From Flavitalea plasmicola (GTDB lineage: Bacteria > Bacteroidota > Bacteroidia > Chitinophagales > Chitinophagaceae), in the NCBI RefSeq assembly GCF_030546645.1, contig NZ_JAUOTO010000009.1, positions 186,001-250,000 on the forward strand: a stretch of DNA of 64,000 bases, read 5' to 3'. The position numbers and the translations under genes were made by a program. This document shows positions 54,885-63,202 of this stretch, in pieces (position 1 is the first letter of the stretch; the number at the start of each line of letters is the position of its first letter). Under the pieces are notes generated by a model. The model ran no database searches. It had not been told where the DNA came from and worked only from the letters and a program-made list of their open reading frames with translations.

Positions 54885-56078
54885 ATGATATTAAGAGTCA
54901 TTGGGTTTATGCTCTGGCTATTGCCTTCAGGGCTTTATGCACAGCAGCTTTATGAGATACCGCAGGGAACCGACAGCCGTTGGGTCAGTTTTGAAAACCC
55001 TACCGGAGAAAAAGGTAGAGGAGGGATGGAGAACCATGGAGCTAAAGGTAATGCCAGCCAATGGATCAAGGCCGGCACCAGCCGGGAGATCGCGGATCTT
55101 CGTGGTGCGGGCGTCATCAACAGGATCTGGATGACCATTATCGACAGGAACCCTAAGGCATTGCGGTCCATTGTTCTCCAGATGTATTGGGACGATGCGA
55201 AGAAGCCTGCGGTGTCTGTGCCGCTGGGTGATTTTTTTGGTGTAGGCCTTGGGAGGATGGCTGCTTTTCAAAGTGCGTTGTTCTCCGATCCTGAGGGGAG
55301 GTCATTCAACTGCTATGTGCCCATGCCTTTTAAGAAGCGGGCCAGGATCGTTTTTATCAATGAGTCGCAGCAGGACGAGCTGCTGTTCTATGACATCAAT
55401 CTTTCTACCTTGAAGACGCCTCTGAAGGATATCGCTTACTTTCACGCCTACTGGAGCAACAATGAAGGGGCAAAGCTGGGGGAGGATTTTCAAATCATGC
55501 CCAGGGTAAATGGACGGGGCCGGTTCCTGGGGACCAACGTGAGTGTCGTAGCCGACAGCGTATACGGCAATACCTGGTTTGGCGAAGGAGAGGTGAAGGC
55601 CTACCTTGACAATGATGGACAATATCCGACGCTGGTGGGATCGGGGACGGAGGATTATATCGGTTCCGCCTGGAATCTTGGGTCTTTCAGTAATTTGTAC
55701 CAGGGCGCACCCATTGTGGACAAAGTGAAAAAGCAATATGCATTTTACAGGTATCATGTGCCTGATCCTATTTATTTCCAACAGAACTGCAGCGTGACGA
55801 TCCAGCAGATGGGCGGCGCCGGCAGGGACCTTATCCGGGGGATATCGAAGGCCGGCGGCAGGGTGAAACCTGTCAGTGTGATGACATCCAAGGGGCTGAT
55901 CAAGCTGTTGGAGACGCCAGGCTATCCGGACCTATTCGATCCTTCTTTCCCTGCTGATGAGTGGGTGAATTTTTACCGGGTGGATGATTATTCGGCAACG
56001 GCCTATTTCTATCTTGATAAACCCGAGAGCAACCTGCCGGCCCTTGTACCATTAGCCAACAGATTAAAAGGACTATAG
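54885..56078 (+). CDS. GH172 (DUF2961) glycoside hydrolase, copy a
   Basis: 397 residues with a signal peptide (...L-L-P-S-G-L-Y-A-Q-Q). DUF2961 motifs: G-A-G-V-I-N-R-I-W-M-T, L-Q-M-Y-W-D-D and G-S-G-T-E-D-Y. Glu234 (G-E-G) and Glu256 (G-T-E-D) are probably the two catalytic acids. Family knowledge: characterised GH172 enzymes act on furanosides (alpha-D-fructofuranosides, alpha-D-arabinofuranosides). It differs clearly from the tandem copies b and c, so it likely has a different specificity. It follows susD by 37 bases. Confidence 0.88.
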   Translation: MILRVIGFMLWLLPSGLYAQQLYEIPQGTDSRWVSFENPTGEKGRGGMENHGAKGNASQWIKAGTSREIADLRGAGVINRIWMTIIDRNPKALRSIVLQMYWDDAKKPAVSVPLGDFFGVGLGRMAAFQSALFSDPEGRSFNCYVPMPFKKRARIVFINESQQDELLFYDINLSTLKTPLKDIAYFHAYWSNNEGAKLGEDFQIMPRVNGRGRFLGTNVSVVADSVYGNTWFGEGEVKAYLDNDGQYPTLVGSGTEDYIGSAWNLGSFSNLYQGAPIVDKVKKQYAFYRYHVPDPIYFQQNCSVTIQQMGGAGRDLIRGISKAGGRVKPVSVMTSKGLIKLLETPGYPDLFDPSFPADEWVNFYRVDDYSATAYFYLDKPESNLPALVPLANRLKGL

Positions 56079-56080
56079 AT

Positions 56081-57880
56081 ATGCATATGAACTGGAACCA
56101 ACCGGATGTTTGGATCGTTGCGGCTTATTTGCTTATCATGTTTAGCATGTCGTTATGGCATAAGCGATTTGCGTCCGCCAACCTTGAAAACTTTTTTCTG
56201 GGAGGAAGAAAGATCCCCGGATGGCTGAATGGCATATCGTATACGGCTGCGCTGGTGAGCCCGGATGCTGCGACGGGGTATGGGGGGCTTGCTGTGGTGA
56301 CGGGGGCTTTTATCTCCTGGTGGTACCTGAGCAGGTTTGGGCTGGCGCTCTTTATCGGAGGGGTATTGTTCTCCGGCTTCTGGCGGCGGCTGAATCTTTT
56401 TACTTCGCTGGAGTTCTATGATCTGCGCTTTCCTCCCCGTGCGGCTGCGGCGATGCGGATCTGGATAGCGGTGAGGACCTCTTTTATTGCGATGCCTGCG
56501 TGGACGGGGATCACGCTGCTGGCGGCCTATAAGATCATGGGGCCGGCGTTTGGATTGACCAAGGCGGAGACAATGTACCTGGTGGTGCCTATATCTTTTC
56601 TTTTTGTTTTTTTCTCGGGATATAAGGGGGTGGTGATCTCCAACCTGATACAGATGATCATATTTTTTGTTGGCGCAGTCGTCCTTGCAGGTCTCACCCT
56701 TGCTCATTTCGGAGGGCCTGTGGCGATGAGCGCTACGCTGAACGATATGTTTGGAAGGACGCACCCGGAGGTGCTGCAAATGACGCCGCCTGCCAGGCAT
56801 GACGTCTTTCCCCTGGCGGCGGCCATGGCCTGGCTATTCGGCCAAAGCATCGGGTATGGCGGCGATGCCGCGCCTATGGGGGGCGCTATGGAGGGGCAGC
56901 GGATCCTTTCCACGCGCACGCCGTCAGAAGCGTTGACGATGTATGTGGTGACGGCGATCAGCATGTTTGTGCTTTTGCTATTGGTGACTTTGCCAAGCAT
57001 ATCGGCTGCTGCTATCTGGCCTGAGCTACGGAGTGCGGGTGCGGACAGGGAGCTGGTGTATGGGCGACTGATGAAGGAGATGCTGCCGCACGGTGCAATG
57101 GGGTTACTGGTGGCGGCGATGATGGCTGCCACGATGTCCACGGTGGGGGACAACCTGAATTTCGGAAGCCAGGTGATGGTGAGTGATATTTACCGGCGGT
57201 GGTTTGTGCGTGGGGCTACACAGCAGCATTATTTAATGATGGGAAAGGTGGCCATGGGGATTATCGTGAGCATTGCTGTCGCTGTCGTATTCAATGTCAG
57301 CATTATTACGAATGTGGCCATCTTCATGCTGCAGCTCAGTGCGGCGGAATTACCTGCCAACTGGGCGCAATGGTGGTGGTGGCGATTTAACGGGGCTGCG
57401 CGTGTAGCGGCCTCCTTTGGGGGAGCGGCCATCTTCTGTCTGGTGGTACTGGGGCCACAGCTATTGTCGTGGCTGGGCGCCGGGTGGGCGCAGCAATTGG
57501 TATTACCGTGGTATTGGTCCACCCTGCTGGTGATGGGGCTAACCACTGTGCTCTGGGTGAGTGTGGCTTTACTTACGCCGCCGGATCCGGACAGGATGCT
57601 GAGCGCGTTCTGTGAGAAGGTGCGGCCATTGGGCTGGTGGGGGCCGTACCGGAAGAACCGGATCTCTGTTGATGTCAGGCCTATCTTTCGCGGATTGTAT
57701 GTGGCGGTGGTGGGCTTTGCGGCTACGAGCCTGTTCATTCAGGCATTGACAGAGGCGTGGTTCGGGAGGTATATGGCAGGCGTGGCAGAGGTGCTGGCGT
57801 CCGTGGTATTGTTTATTCTTTTTAGAAGGACCTCGCGATCGTTCCTCGATTTTTTGGAAGATCGTACAAATCGAAAATAA
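56081..57880 (+). CDS. Sodium:solute symporter (SSS family)
   Basis: 599 residues with about 13 helices; the segment E-N-F-F-L-G-G-R-K-I-P-G-W-L-N-G-I-S-Y-T-A-A-L-V-S is typical of SSS transporters. A start at 56087 is equally possible. It would import the released sugar across the inner membrane with sodium. It starts 2 bases after the GH172a stop. Many PULs use a major-facilitator transporter here, so the use of an SSS carrier is of note. Confidence 0.92.
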   Translation: MHMNWNQPDVWIVAAYLLIMFSMSLWHKRFASANLENFFLGGRKIPGWLNGISYTAALVSPDAATGYGGLAVVTGAFISWWYLSRFGLALFIGGVLFSGFWRRLNLFTSLEFYDLRFPPRAAAAMRIWIAVRTSFIAMPAWTGITLLAAYKIMGPAFGLTKAETMYLVVPISFLFVFFSGYKGVVISNLIQMIIFFVGAVVLAGLTLAHFGGPVAMSATLNDMFGRTHPEVLQMTPPARHDVFPLAAAMAWLFGQSIGYGGDAAPMGGAMEGQRILSTRTPSEALTMYVVTAISMFVLLLLVTLPSISAAAIWPELRSAGADRELVYGRLMKEMLPHGAMGLLVAAMMAATMSTVGDNLNFGSQVMVSDIYRRWFVRGATQQHYLMMGKVAMGIIVSIAVAVVFNVSIITNVAIFMLQLSAAELPANWAQWWWWRFNGAARVAASFGGAAIFCLVVLGPQLLSWLGAGWAQQLVLPWYWSTLLVMGLTTVLWVSVALLTPPDPDRMLSAFCEKVRPLGWWGPYRKNRISVDVRPIFRGLYVAVVGFAATSLFIQALTEAWFGRYMAGVAEVLASVVLFILFRRTSRSFLDFLEDRTNRK

Positions 57881-57887
57881 AAATTTT

Positions 57888-58700
57888 ATGAGAGCAAAAA
57901 GTCAAGTAAGGACAAAAGACGAACATGTACTTTATCTGGGGGACTGGGTCTTTCATGTCGGGCCTACGTTCATTGAAACGCCGTTTGGTACGGAGACCAA
58001 GGATGCGGATCTGCATTTTTATGGCGAGCGGCTGACGGAAGCATTAGAATACCAGGCGGATGTCACGCCTCTTGCGAACTGGGAGCTTTACCGGCTGGAG
58101 CCGGGTAAGCTGGAAGCGTACCTGGAGGAATCAGCGTGCCTGATCATCAGCGATGTGGAGGCGAAGTGCTTTCATTTGTATCCCAGCTTTTTTGACAGGG
58201 CGCGGCGTGAGAAACGAATCGTGACCTTCCCGGACAGGCTGGATGTCATTAAGGATTGGATCCGCGATGGAGGGGGGATGATGATGCTGGGGGGATGGTT
58301 GTCTTTCAGCGGCGTGCAGGGGAAATCCGGGTGGGGGAGGAGCAAGCTGCAGGAGGTGCTGCCGGTGGAATGTCTGCAGGTGGAAGACCTGGTGGAATCA
58401 TCCGCGGGATTTACGGCGGAGGTATTGGCGCCACAGCATCCGGCCGTGAAGGGGCTGCCCTGGGAAAAGTTCCCGCCGATCTTCGGTTACAATGAGGTGA
58501 AGGGAAAGATAGATGGGGAAGTGCTGGTGCGCGTGAAAGAGACGGGTCATCCATTGGTGGTCACCGGGGAGTATGGCAAGGGCCGGCTATTGACGTATAT
58601 GTCGGACCCGGCTCCGCACTGGGGGATCAATTTCGAGCTGTGGGAAGCGTATGACACTTTCTGGCAACAGGCGTTCAACTGGGTAAAAAAGAAAAAATAA
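57888..58700 (+). CDS. Glutamine-amidotransferase-like protein (ThuA/PF07090 type)
   Basis: 270 residues, no signal peptide. It has a flavodoxin-like amidotransferase fold: H-V-L-Y-L-G-D-W-V-F, C-L-I-I-S-D-V-E-A, G-G-G-M-M-M-L-G-G-W-L-S-F-S and a late G-Y-N-E-V block. It matches the putative glutamine amidotransferase family PF07090 from memory. The catalytic Cys of true amidotransferases is not evident, so it may bind sugar instead, as proposed for ThuA-like proteins. It sits 7 bases after the symporter gene. Confidence 0.75.
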   Translation: MRAKSQVRTKDEHVLYLGDWVFHVGPTFIETPFGTETKDADLHFYGERLTEALEYQADVTPLANWELYRLEPGKLEAYLEESACLIISDVEAKCFHLYPSFFDRARREKRIVTFPDRLDVIKDWIRDGGGMMMLGGWLSFSGVQGKSGWGRSKLQEVLPVECLQVEDLVESSAGFTAEVLAPQHPAVKGLPWEKFPPIFGYNEVKGKIDGEVLVRVKETGHPLVVTGEYGKGRLLTYMSDPAPHWGINFELWEAYDTFWQQAFNWVKKKK

Positions 58701-58703
58701 GCG

Positions 58704-59912
58704 ATGCATTCAACTCCATTAAAGGCTGGGGCATCGGTGGTGGATATCACGCCGCCACTCGAGGTCGGCTTGCTTACTTCTTCTGTCAGGGGGGAATACG
58801 GGGCATTCGAATCAGTGAGGTTGCCATTGAAGGCCCGGGTGCTGGTGTTAAGGTCCGGCCATGAAATGGCGGCATTGGTCTCGATGGACCTGCTGGCGTT
58901 AAACGATACTTCCGTAGGCGGATGGCAGGATTTTAAGGAAGGCATGTCGGATGTGATCGCTGCCGAAAGGATCGTTATCACCTGTACGCATACACACAAT
59001 GCGCCGGAATCCGTGGGGCTGTCGGGTTTATACCTGACCGAAGCGTACCAGGCATGGCTGATCCGTGTACAGCGGGCCATCGGGGAGGGGATCAGGCGCG
59101 CGGTGGCCGGGTTGAGGCCGTGCTCGGTGACATTCGGAACTGCGTTGCTGAATGGTTATTCTTTGCAGCGGCGCATCCCCGTGGCGAATGGCATTATCAT
59201 GTCCGATGCGGTGCAGCCAATTTCCGAAGAGCTGATGAACCGGGGGCCTGTGGACAGGAGGGTGCGGACGATCCGGCTGACAGCGCTTTCGGGGGAAGGC
59301 ATAGCAACGTTGGTGCATGCCATCTGTCATCCCGTACATGAAATGTGCCTCCCGCATATCTCCGCCGACTTCCCGGGAGAGATGTGTCTTGAGATGGAGC
59401 GGTCAGCGGAAGGCGGAATACCTTTCTTTTTAAATGGAGCTGCAGGCGACACCAATCCGCCAACTGTGAGCCTGGGGCCCGGATATGCACGCCGGCATGG
59501 GCGGGCGCTGGCCCGGATAGCCGGGAGGCGCGACGGCGAAGAGGCGGCGGACACTGCTGTTTTCAAGGCATCCTACCGTGAGGTGCAGCTTAGCGTGCGA
59601 CCGGAAGCAAATGTGCTCAATATGGGGGATGCGCTGGCCCGATTCACCGCCCTTCGCATAGGTACGCTGGCTATTTTATTCCTGCCGGGAGAACCTTTTG
59701 TGGAAATAGCGCTGGCAATAGAACGGTCATCGCCTTTCGAGCATACCATCGTGGCGGGTTTTGGTGAAAACAATATAGGTTATATCCCTACTGACGCCGC
59801 TTTTGCCCAGGGGGGCTACGAAGTCGGTCCGGGCAAATGGTCGTTCCTGCAAAGGGGCGCGGATGAGGTGATCTATCGTACCGGCTTAAAATTATTGGAG
59901 GAGCTTATATGA
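58704..59912 (+). CDS. Neutral ceramidase N-terminal-like amidase family protein
   Basis: 402 residues, no signal peptide. The metal-site pattern of neutral/alkaline ceramidase N-terminal domains is seen: C-T-H-T-H-N-A-P (His96, His98), C-H-P-V-H-E, S-A-D-F-P-G-E and G-A-A-G-D-T-N-P. It is shorter than true ceramidases (about 650-780 residues) and lacks their C-terminal domain and signal. In sugar loci such proteins probably cleave an amide or another bond of a small sugar derivative in the cytosol. It starts 3 bases after the preceding stop and overlaps the next start (ATGA). Confidence 0.82.
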   Translation: MHSTPLKAGASVVDITPPLEVGLLTSSVRGEYGAFESVRLPLKARVLVLRSGHEMAALVSMDLLALNDTSVGGWQDFKEGMSDVIAAERIVITCTHTHNAPESVGLSGLYLTEAYQAWLIRVQRAIGEGIRRAVAGLRPCSVTFGTALLNGYSLQRRIPVANGIIMSDAVQPISEELMNRGPVDRRVRTIRLTALSGEGIATLVHAICHPVHEMCLPHISADFPGEMCLEMERSAEGGIPFFLNGAAGDTNPPTVSLGPGYARRHGRALARIAGRRDGEEAADTAVFKASYREVQLSVRPEANVLNMGDALARFTALRIGTLAILFLPGEPFVEIALAIERSSPFEHTIVAGFGENNIGYIPTDAAFAQGGYEVGPGKWSFLQRGADEVIYRTGLKLLEELI

Positions 59913-62038
59913 AAAAATTGATCAGATATTCTTTATGGATAGTGATCTTAGTCGGGGCAGGCGCCGTCAGGGGGCAGTCGCTGTATTTTTATGGGAATGA
60001 GCATAACGATCTTTACGCGCTGCTGCGGCGGGAAGGGTATGCGGTGAAAAGATATGGCAGTCCCGGGGCGGCGGTGAAAGCTGCTGTTGCGGGGTCGGGC
60101 GTGTTCATTATCGGAGATGGGTATCCGAAGGTGGATACGGCAAATGTGATTACACCAGCGCTGCTGGAGGAGGCAAATAAAAAAAGGTTAAGGCTCTATG
60201 TAGAATATCCTGCGCGGTTCCCGGGGCTGGATGTGCCTGCCACGGCGGTGGAGACGCAACTGGAGCGGGGAGTGGTCACCAGCGATGTGTTTGGGAAGAA
60301 GCTGCCATCCATGGGATTGCTGGGCATTCACAACTGCCATGTATTACCTGTGGAGGCAGACAGTCTTTTGATCGTGCTGGCCAAGGTGGTGGGCGTGGAC
60401 AGGGCGGAATATGGCCTGACTGACACCAAGGTCTATCCTTTGCTTTTCGAGCGGGACCATGCATTGGTGAGCATGACGGGGTTAAGCAATTTTCAAACGG
60501 GCCGATATGGACCTTCGGCGTCGGTGAGGGTATTGTGGAGCTATATTCTGGGACGGGTGGTGGGGAATAAGCATTTTGTCATTAAGCATTGGCGGGAGGA
60601 TGTACAACCTATGTTTGGCAGGAGCGGGGCTTTGCCAGCAACGGCGCGGTTGAACAGTATTAAAAAGGGCGCGCGGTGGTTTGACAACGGCAGGTTCTTC
60701 GTAGATGCCAGCTGGAAGGGAGATTGGGAAAAATACGGCAGCAATGGGCTAAAGCCTGTGGGGCCGCCTGTGGGCGAGGATAAAGCTGTCGGGGATGGAA
60801 GTCTCGGGATCCTGGAAGGGCATACTTCTACCATTTATTATGACGGGCGGCAGCAGTACCGGTACTGGATGCGGGCGGATGTGCAAGGAGAGGCCAGCAT
60901 GGCGTTGGCTGCCGCTGGGAGAGTGTTGAATGACGAAACATATAAACAGAAATCGGCGCATTTGCTGCAGTATTTATTCCGGAGCAGCAATATGCGGGCG
61001 GGCGCGAAGAATGATCCGTCCAGTCCGGCTTACGGGCTTATTGGCTGGGCGACCAGCAATGCCGGAACCTTTTACGGGGATGACAATTCCAGGGCGATCC
61101 TGGGCGCCATCGCGGCATCTGCCTATCTGCACACGGATAAATGGGATAAGGACCTGGCGGAAGCCATTATGGGTAATTTCCGGACAACGGGTAAGCAGGG
61201 ATTCAGGGGCGAGCGACTGGAAGAGGGGGACATCATCAAGAATGGATGGCCTTATTATTACAACCGTGACCTGGTGCATCCGTCACCTCATTTCGAATCA
61301 TGGATGTGGGCCTGTTATCTATGGCTGTACAGCAAGACGGGGTATGCGCCGTTGCTGGCACGGACAAAAGAGGCCATCAGCATCACTATGGATGCTTATC
61401 CTGATAAATGGCGGTGGGGTAGCAGTATGCAAACACAGCGGGCGCGGATGATATTGCCATTGGCGTGGCTGGTCCGGCTGGAGGATACAGAGGAGCATCG
61501 ACGCTGGCTTGACCGGATGGTCACGGATATGTTGGGTTACCAGGATGCCTGCGGCGCTATCCGGGAAGAGATCGGAAAGGGTAAGGGTATGTTCAAGGAG
61601 CTGAAGAAGAACACTGATTATGGCTCCGATGAAGGATCGTTGATCTTTAAGAATGGGGAAGCAATATCGTGCATGCTGTATACCAACAATTTTGCTCTTT
61701 TTAGTTTACATGAAGCCGCGCTTGCTACGGGCAATGAAAAGTATAAGGCTGCTACATCCAGGCTGTCGGATTTCCTGACCCGGATACAGGTGCGAAGTGT
61801 AAAGCATCAGGACCTGGACGGGGCCTGGTTCAGGGCGTTCGATTATGGAAAATGGGATTACTGGGCATCCAATTCTGATGCCGGGTGGGGCGCCTGGTGT
61901 ACGTTGACAGGCTGGATACAGAGCTGGATCGTCACCACGCAGGTGCAGATCCAGGAAAATCAAAGCTTCTGGGATCTGACGAAGGGATCAGGTATGGGGC
62001 CTGTAGCTAAGGCCGTTATTGAGACAATGATGAAATAA
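59909..62038 (+). CDS. Exported 709-residue protein, probable (alpha/alpha)-barrel enzyme, unassigned
   Basis: 709 residues with a signal peptide (MKKLIRYSLWIVILVGAGAVRGQ). The first ~220 residues are a beta-rich, Rossmann-like part (F-Y-G-N-E-H-N-D-L-Y-A-L-L, G-V-F-I-I-G-D-G-Y). The rest has regular helix pairs and aromatic patches typical of an (alpha/alpha)6 barrel (R-Q-Q-Y-R-Y-W-M-R-A, T-F-Y-G-D-D-N-S-R-A-I-L, F-E-S-W-M-W-A-C-Y-L-W, Y-W-A-S-N-S-D-A-G-W-G-A-W). This suggests a hydrolase, lyase or epimerase for sugars. I do not recognise the family. It is co-translated with the ceramidase-like gene. Confidence 0.7.
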   Translation: MKKLIRYSLWIVILVGAGAVRGQSLYFYGNEHNDLYALLRREGYAVKRYGSPGAAVKAAVAGSGVFIIGDGYPKVDTANVITPALLEEANKKRLRLYVEYPARFPGLDVPATAVETQLERGVVTSDVFGKKLPSMGLLGIHNCHVLPVEADSLLIVLAKVVGVDRAEYGLTDTKVYPLLFERDHALVSMTGLSNFQTGRYGPSASVRVLWSYILGRVVGNKHFVIKHWREDVQPMFGRSGALPATARLNSIKKGARWFDNGRFFVDASWKGDWEKYGSNGLKPVGPPVGEDKAVGDGSLGILEGHTSTIYYDGRQQYRYWMRADVQGEASMALAAAGRVLNDETYKQKSAHLLQYLFRSSNMRAGAKNDPSSPAYGLIGWATSNAGTFYGDDNSRAILGAIAASAYLHTDKWDKDLAEAIMGNFRTTGKQGFRGERLEEGDIIKNGWPYYYNRDLVHPSPHFESWMWACYLWLYSKTGYAPLLARTKEAISITMDAYPDKWRWGSSMQTQRARMILPLAWLVRLEDTEEHRRWLDRMVTDMLGYQDACGAIREEIGKGKGMFKELKKNTDYGSDEGSLIFKNGEAISCMLYTNNFALFSLHEAALATGNEKYKAATSRLSDFLTRIQVRSVKHQDLDGAWFRAFDYGKWDYWASNSDAGWGAWCTLTGWIQSWIVTTQVQIQENQSFWDLTKGSGMGPVAKAVIETMMK

Positions 62039-62046
62039 TATATTTT

Positions 62047-63201
62047 ATGCGGGCTATATTGACCTTACTATTAGGAAGTGCTTTATGTGTACGGGGTCAG
62101 GAACTTTCGACCTTGTCGATGATACAGCAGGGGGTGATGTCCAAACGGGTGAGCAGTGCTGATAAGACCGGCGGGGGAAATGATTTTATCCGTATTGGGA
62201 ATGGCGAGAAGAAAACGATATTCGAAGTAAAGGGCGCGGGTGTGATCGATCATATCTGGATCACTATGGCGCCCGACCCATCGGTGCTTTGCAGGAATGA
62301 TGTCATCATCCGGATGTATTGGGATGGAAAGGACTATCCTTCGGTGGAGTCGCCGATAGGCCCGTTCTTCGGGCAGGGGTGGAATGAGGCATATAATTAC
62401 AATTCCTTACCCTTGTCGGCAAGCCCGGTGGAGGGAAGGGGTATGGTGTGCTATTTCAACATGCCATTTGAGAAGGGCGCCAGGATAGAGATAGAGGACC
62501 AGGCTGGAAGGGACATCGATCATTTTTACTACTATGTGGATTATACTGCCATGGATAAGCTGCCTGCCAATGCCGGAAGGTTCCACGGCTGGTATAACCG
62601 GCAGGTGACGGGGGCGTCTGTGGAAGAAGGCGAGAATGAATGGGGTATACTCGGCAAGCCGGGAAATAATCTTACGGGAAAGGATAACTATGTCATAGCA
62701 GATATAAAGGGGAAAGGGCATTTTGTGGGGGTGAATTATTATGTTCATTCGCCTACACCTGTCTGGTATGGGGAAGGGAATGACATGATCTTTATAGATG
62801 GGGCGAAGGAGCCTACGCTGCGAGGTACGGGAACGGAAGACTATTTCAATACGGCGTGGTGTCCGAAGACTGCTTTCTCGAATCCCTATTATGGGTATCC
62901 CCGGGTGAACAATGATATCGGCTGGCTGGGCAGAACGCATTTATACCGATTCCATATCAGCGATCCGCTGTACTTCAACAAGGATTTCAAATTCACCATC
63001 GAGCATGGCCATAATAATGTGCTTACCCTTGATCTCGCCAGTGTGGCTTACTGGTATCAGAGCGAAGCATCACCTATACCGGCAATCCCAAATAAGGAGG
63101 GCCGGAAGCTTAAACCATTTATAAACATTGGCGACATACACCGGTGGCGGGATGCGTGGAGAAAGAGCAAGGGGAATGACCCGGCGCTATGGGGGAATTA
63201 A
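62047..63201 (+). CDS. GH172 (DUF2961) glycoside hydrolase, copy b
   Basis: 384 residues with a short signal peptide (...S-A-L-C-V-R-G-Q). DUF2961 motifs are strong: F-E-V-K-G-A-G-V-I-D-H-I-W-I-T-M, M-Y-W-D-G, G-P-F-F-G-Q-G-W-N-E and Y-V-H-S-P-T-P-V-W-Y-G-E-G. Candidate catalytic Glu243 and Glu264 (G-T-E-D-Y) are 21 residues apart, the same spacing I recall for the founding GH172 enzyme. It is closely related to copy c, which follows directly, and more distant from copy a. Confidence 0.88.
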   Translation: MRAILTLLLGSALCVRGQELSTLSMIQQGVMSKRVSSADKTGGGNDFIRIGNGEKKTIFEVKGAGVIDHIWITMAPDPSVLCRNDVIIRMYWDGKDYPSVESPIGPFFGQGWNEAYNYNSLPLSASPVEGRGMVCYFNMPFEKGARIEIEDQAGRDIDHFYYYVDYTAMDKLPANAGRFHGWYNRQVTGASVEEGENEWGILGKPGNNLTGKDNYVIADIKGKGHFVGVNYYVHSPTPVWYGEGNDMIFIDGAKEPTLRGTGTEDYFNTAWCPKTAFSNPYYGYPRVNNDIGWLGRTHLYRFHISDPLYFNKDFKFTIEHGHNNVLTLDLASVAYWYQSEASPIPAIPNKEGRKLKPFINIGDIHRWRDAWRKSKGNDPALWGN

Positions 63202-63202
63202 A

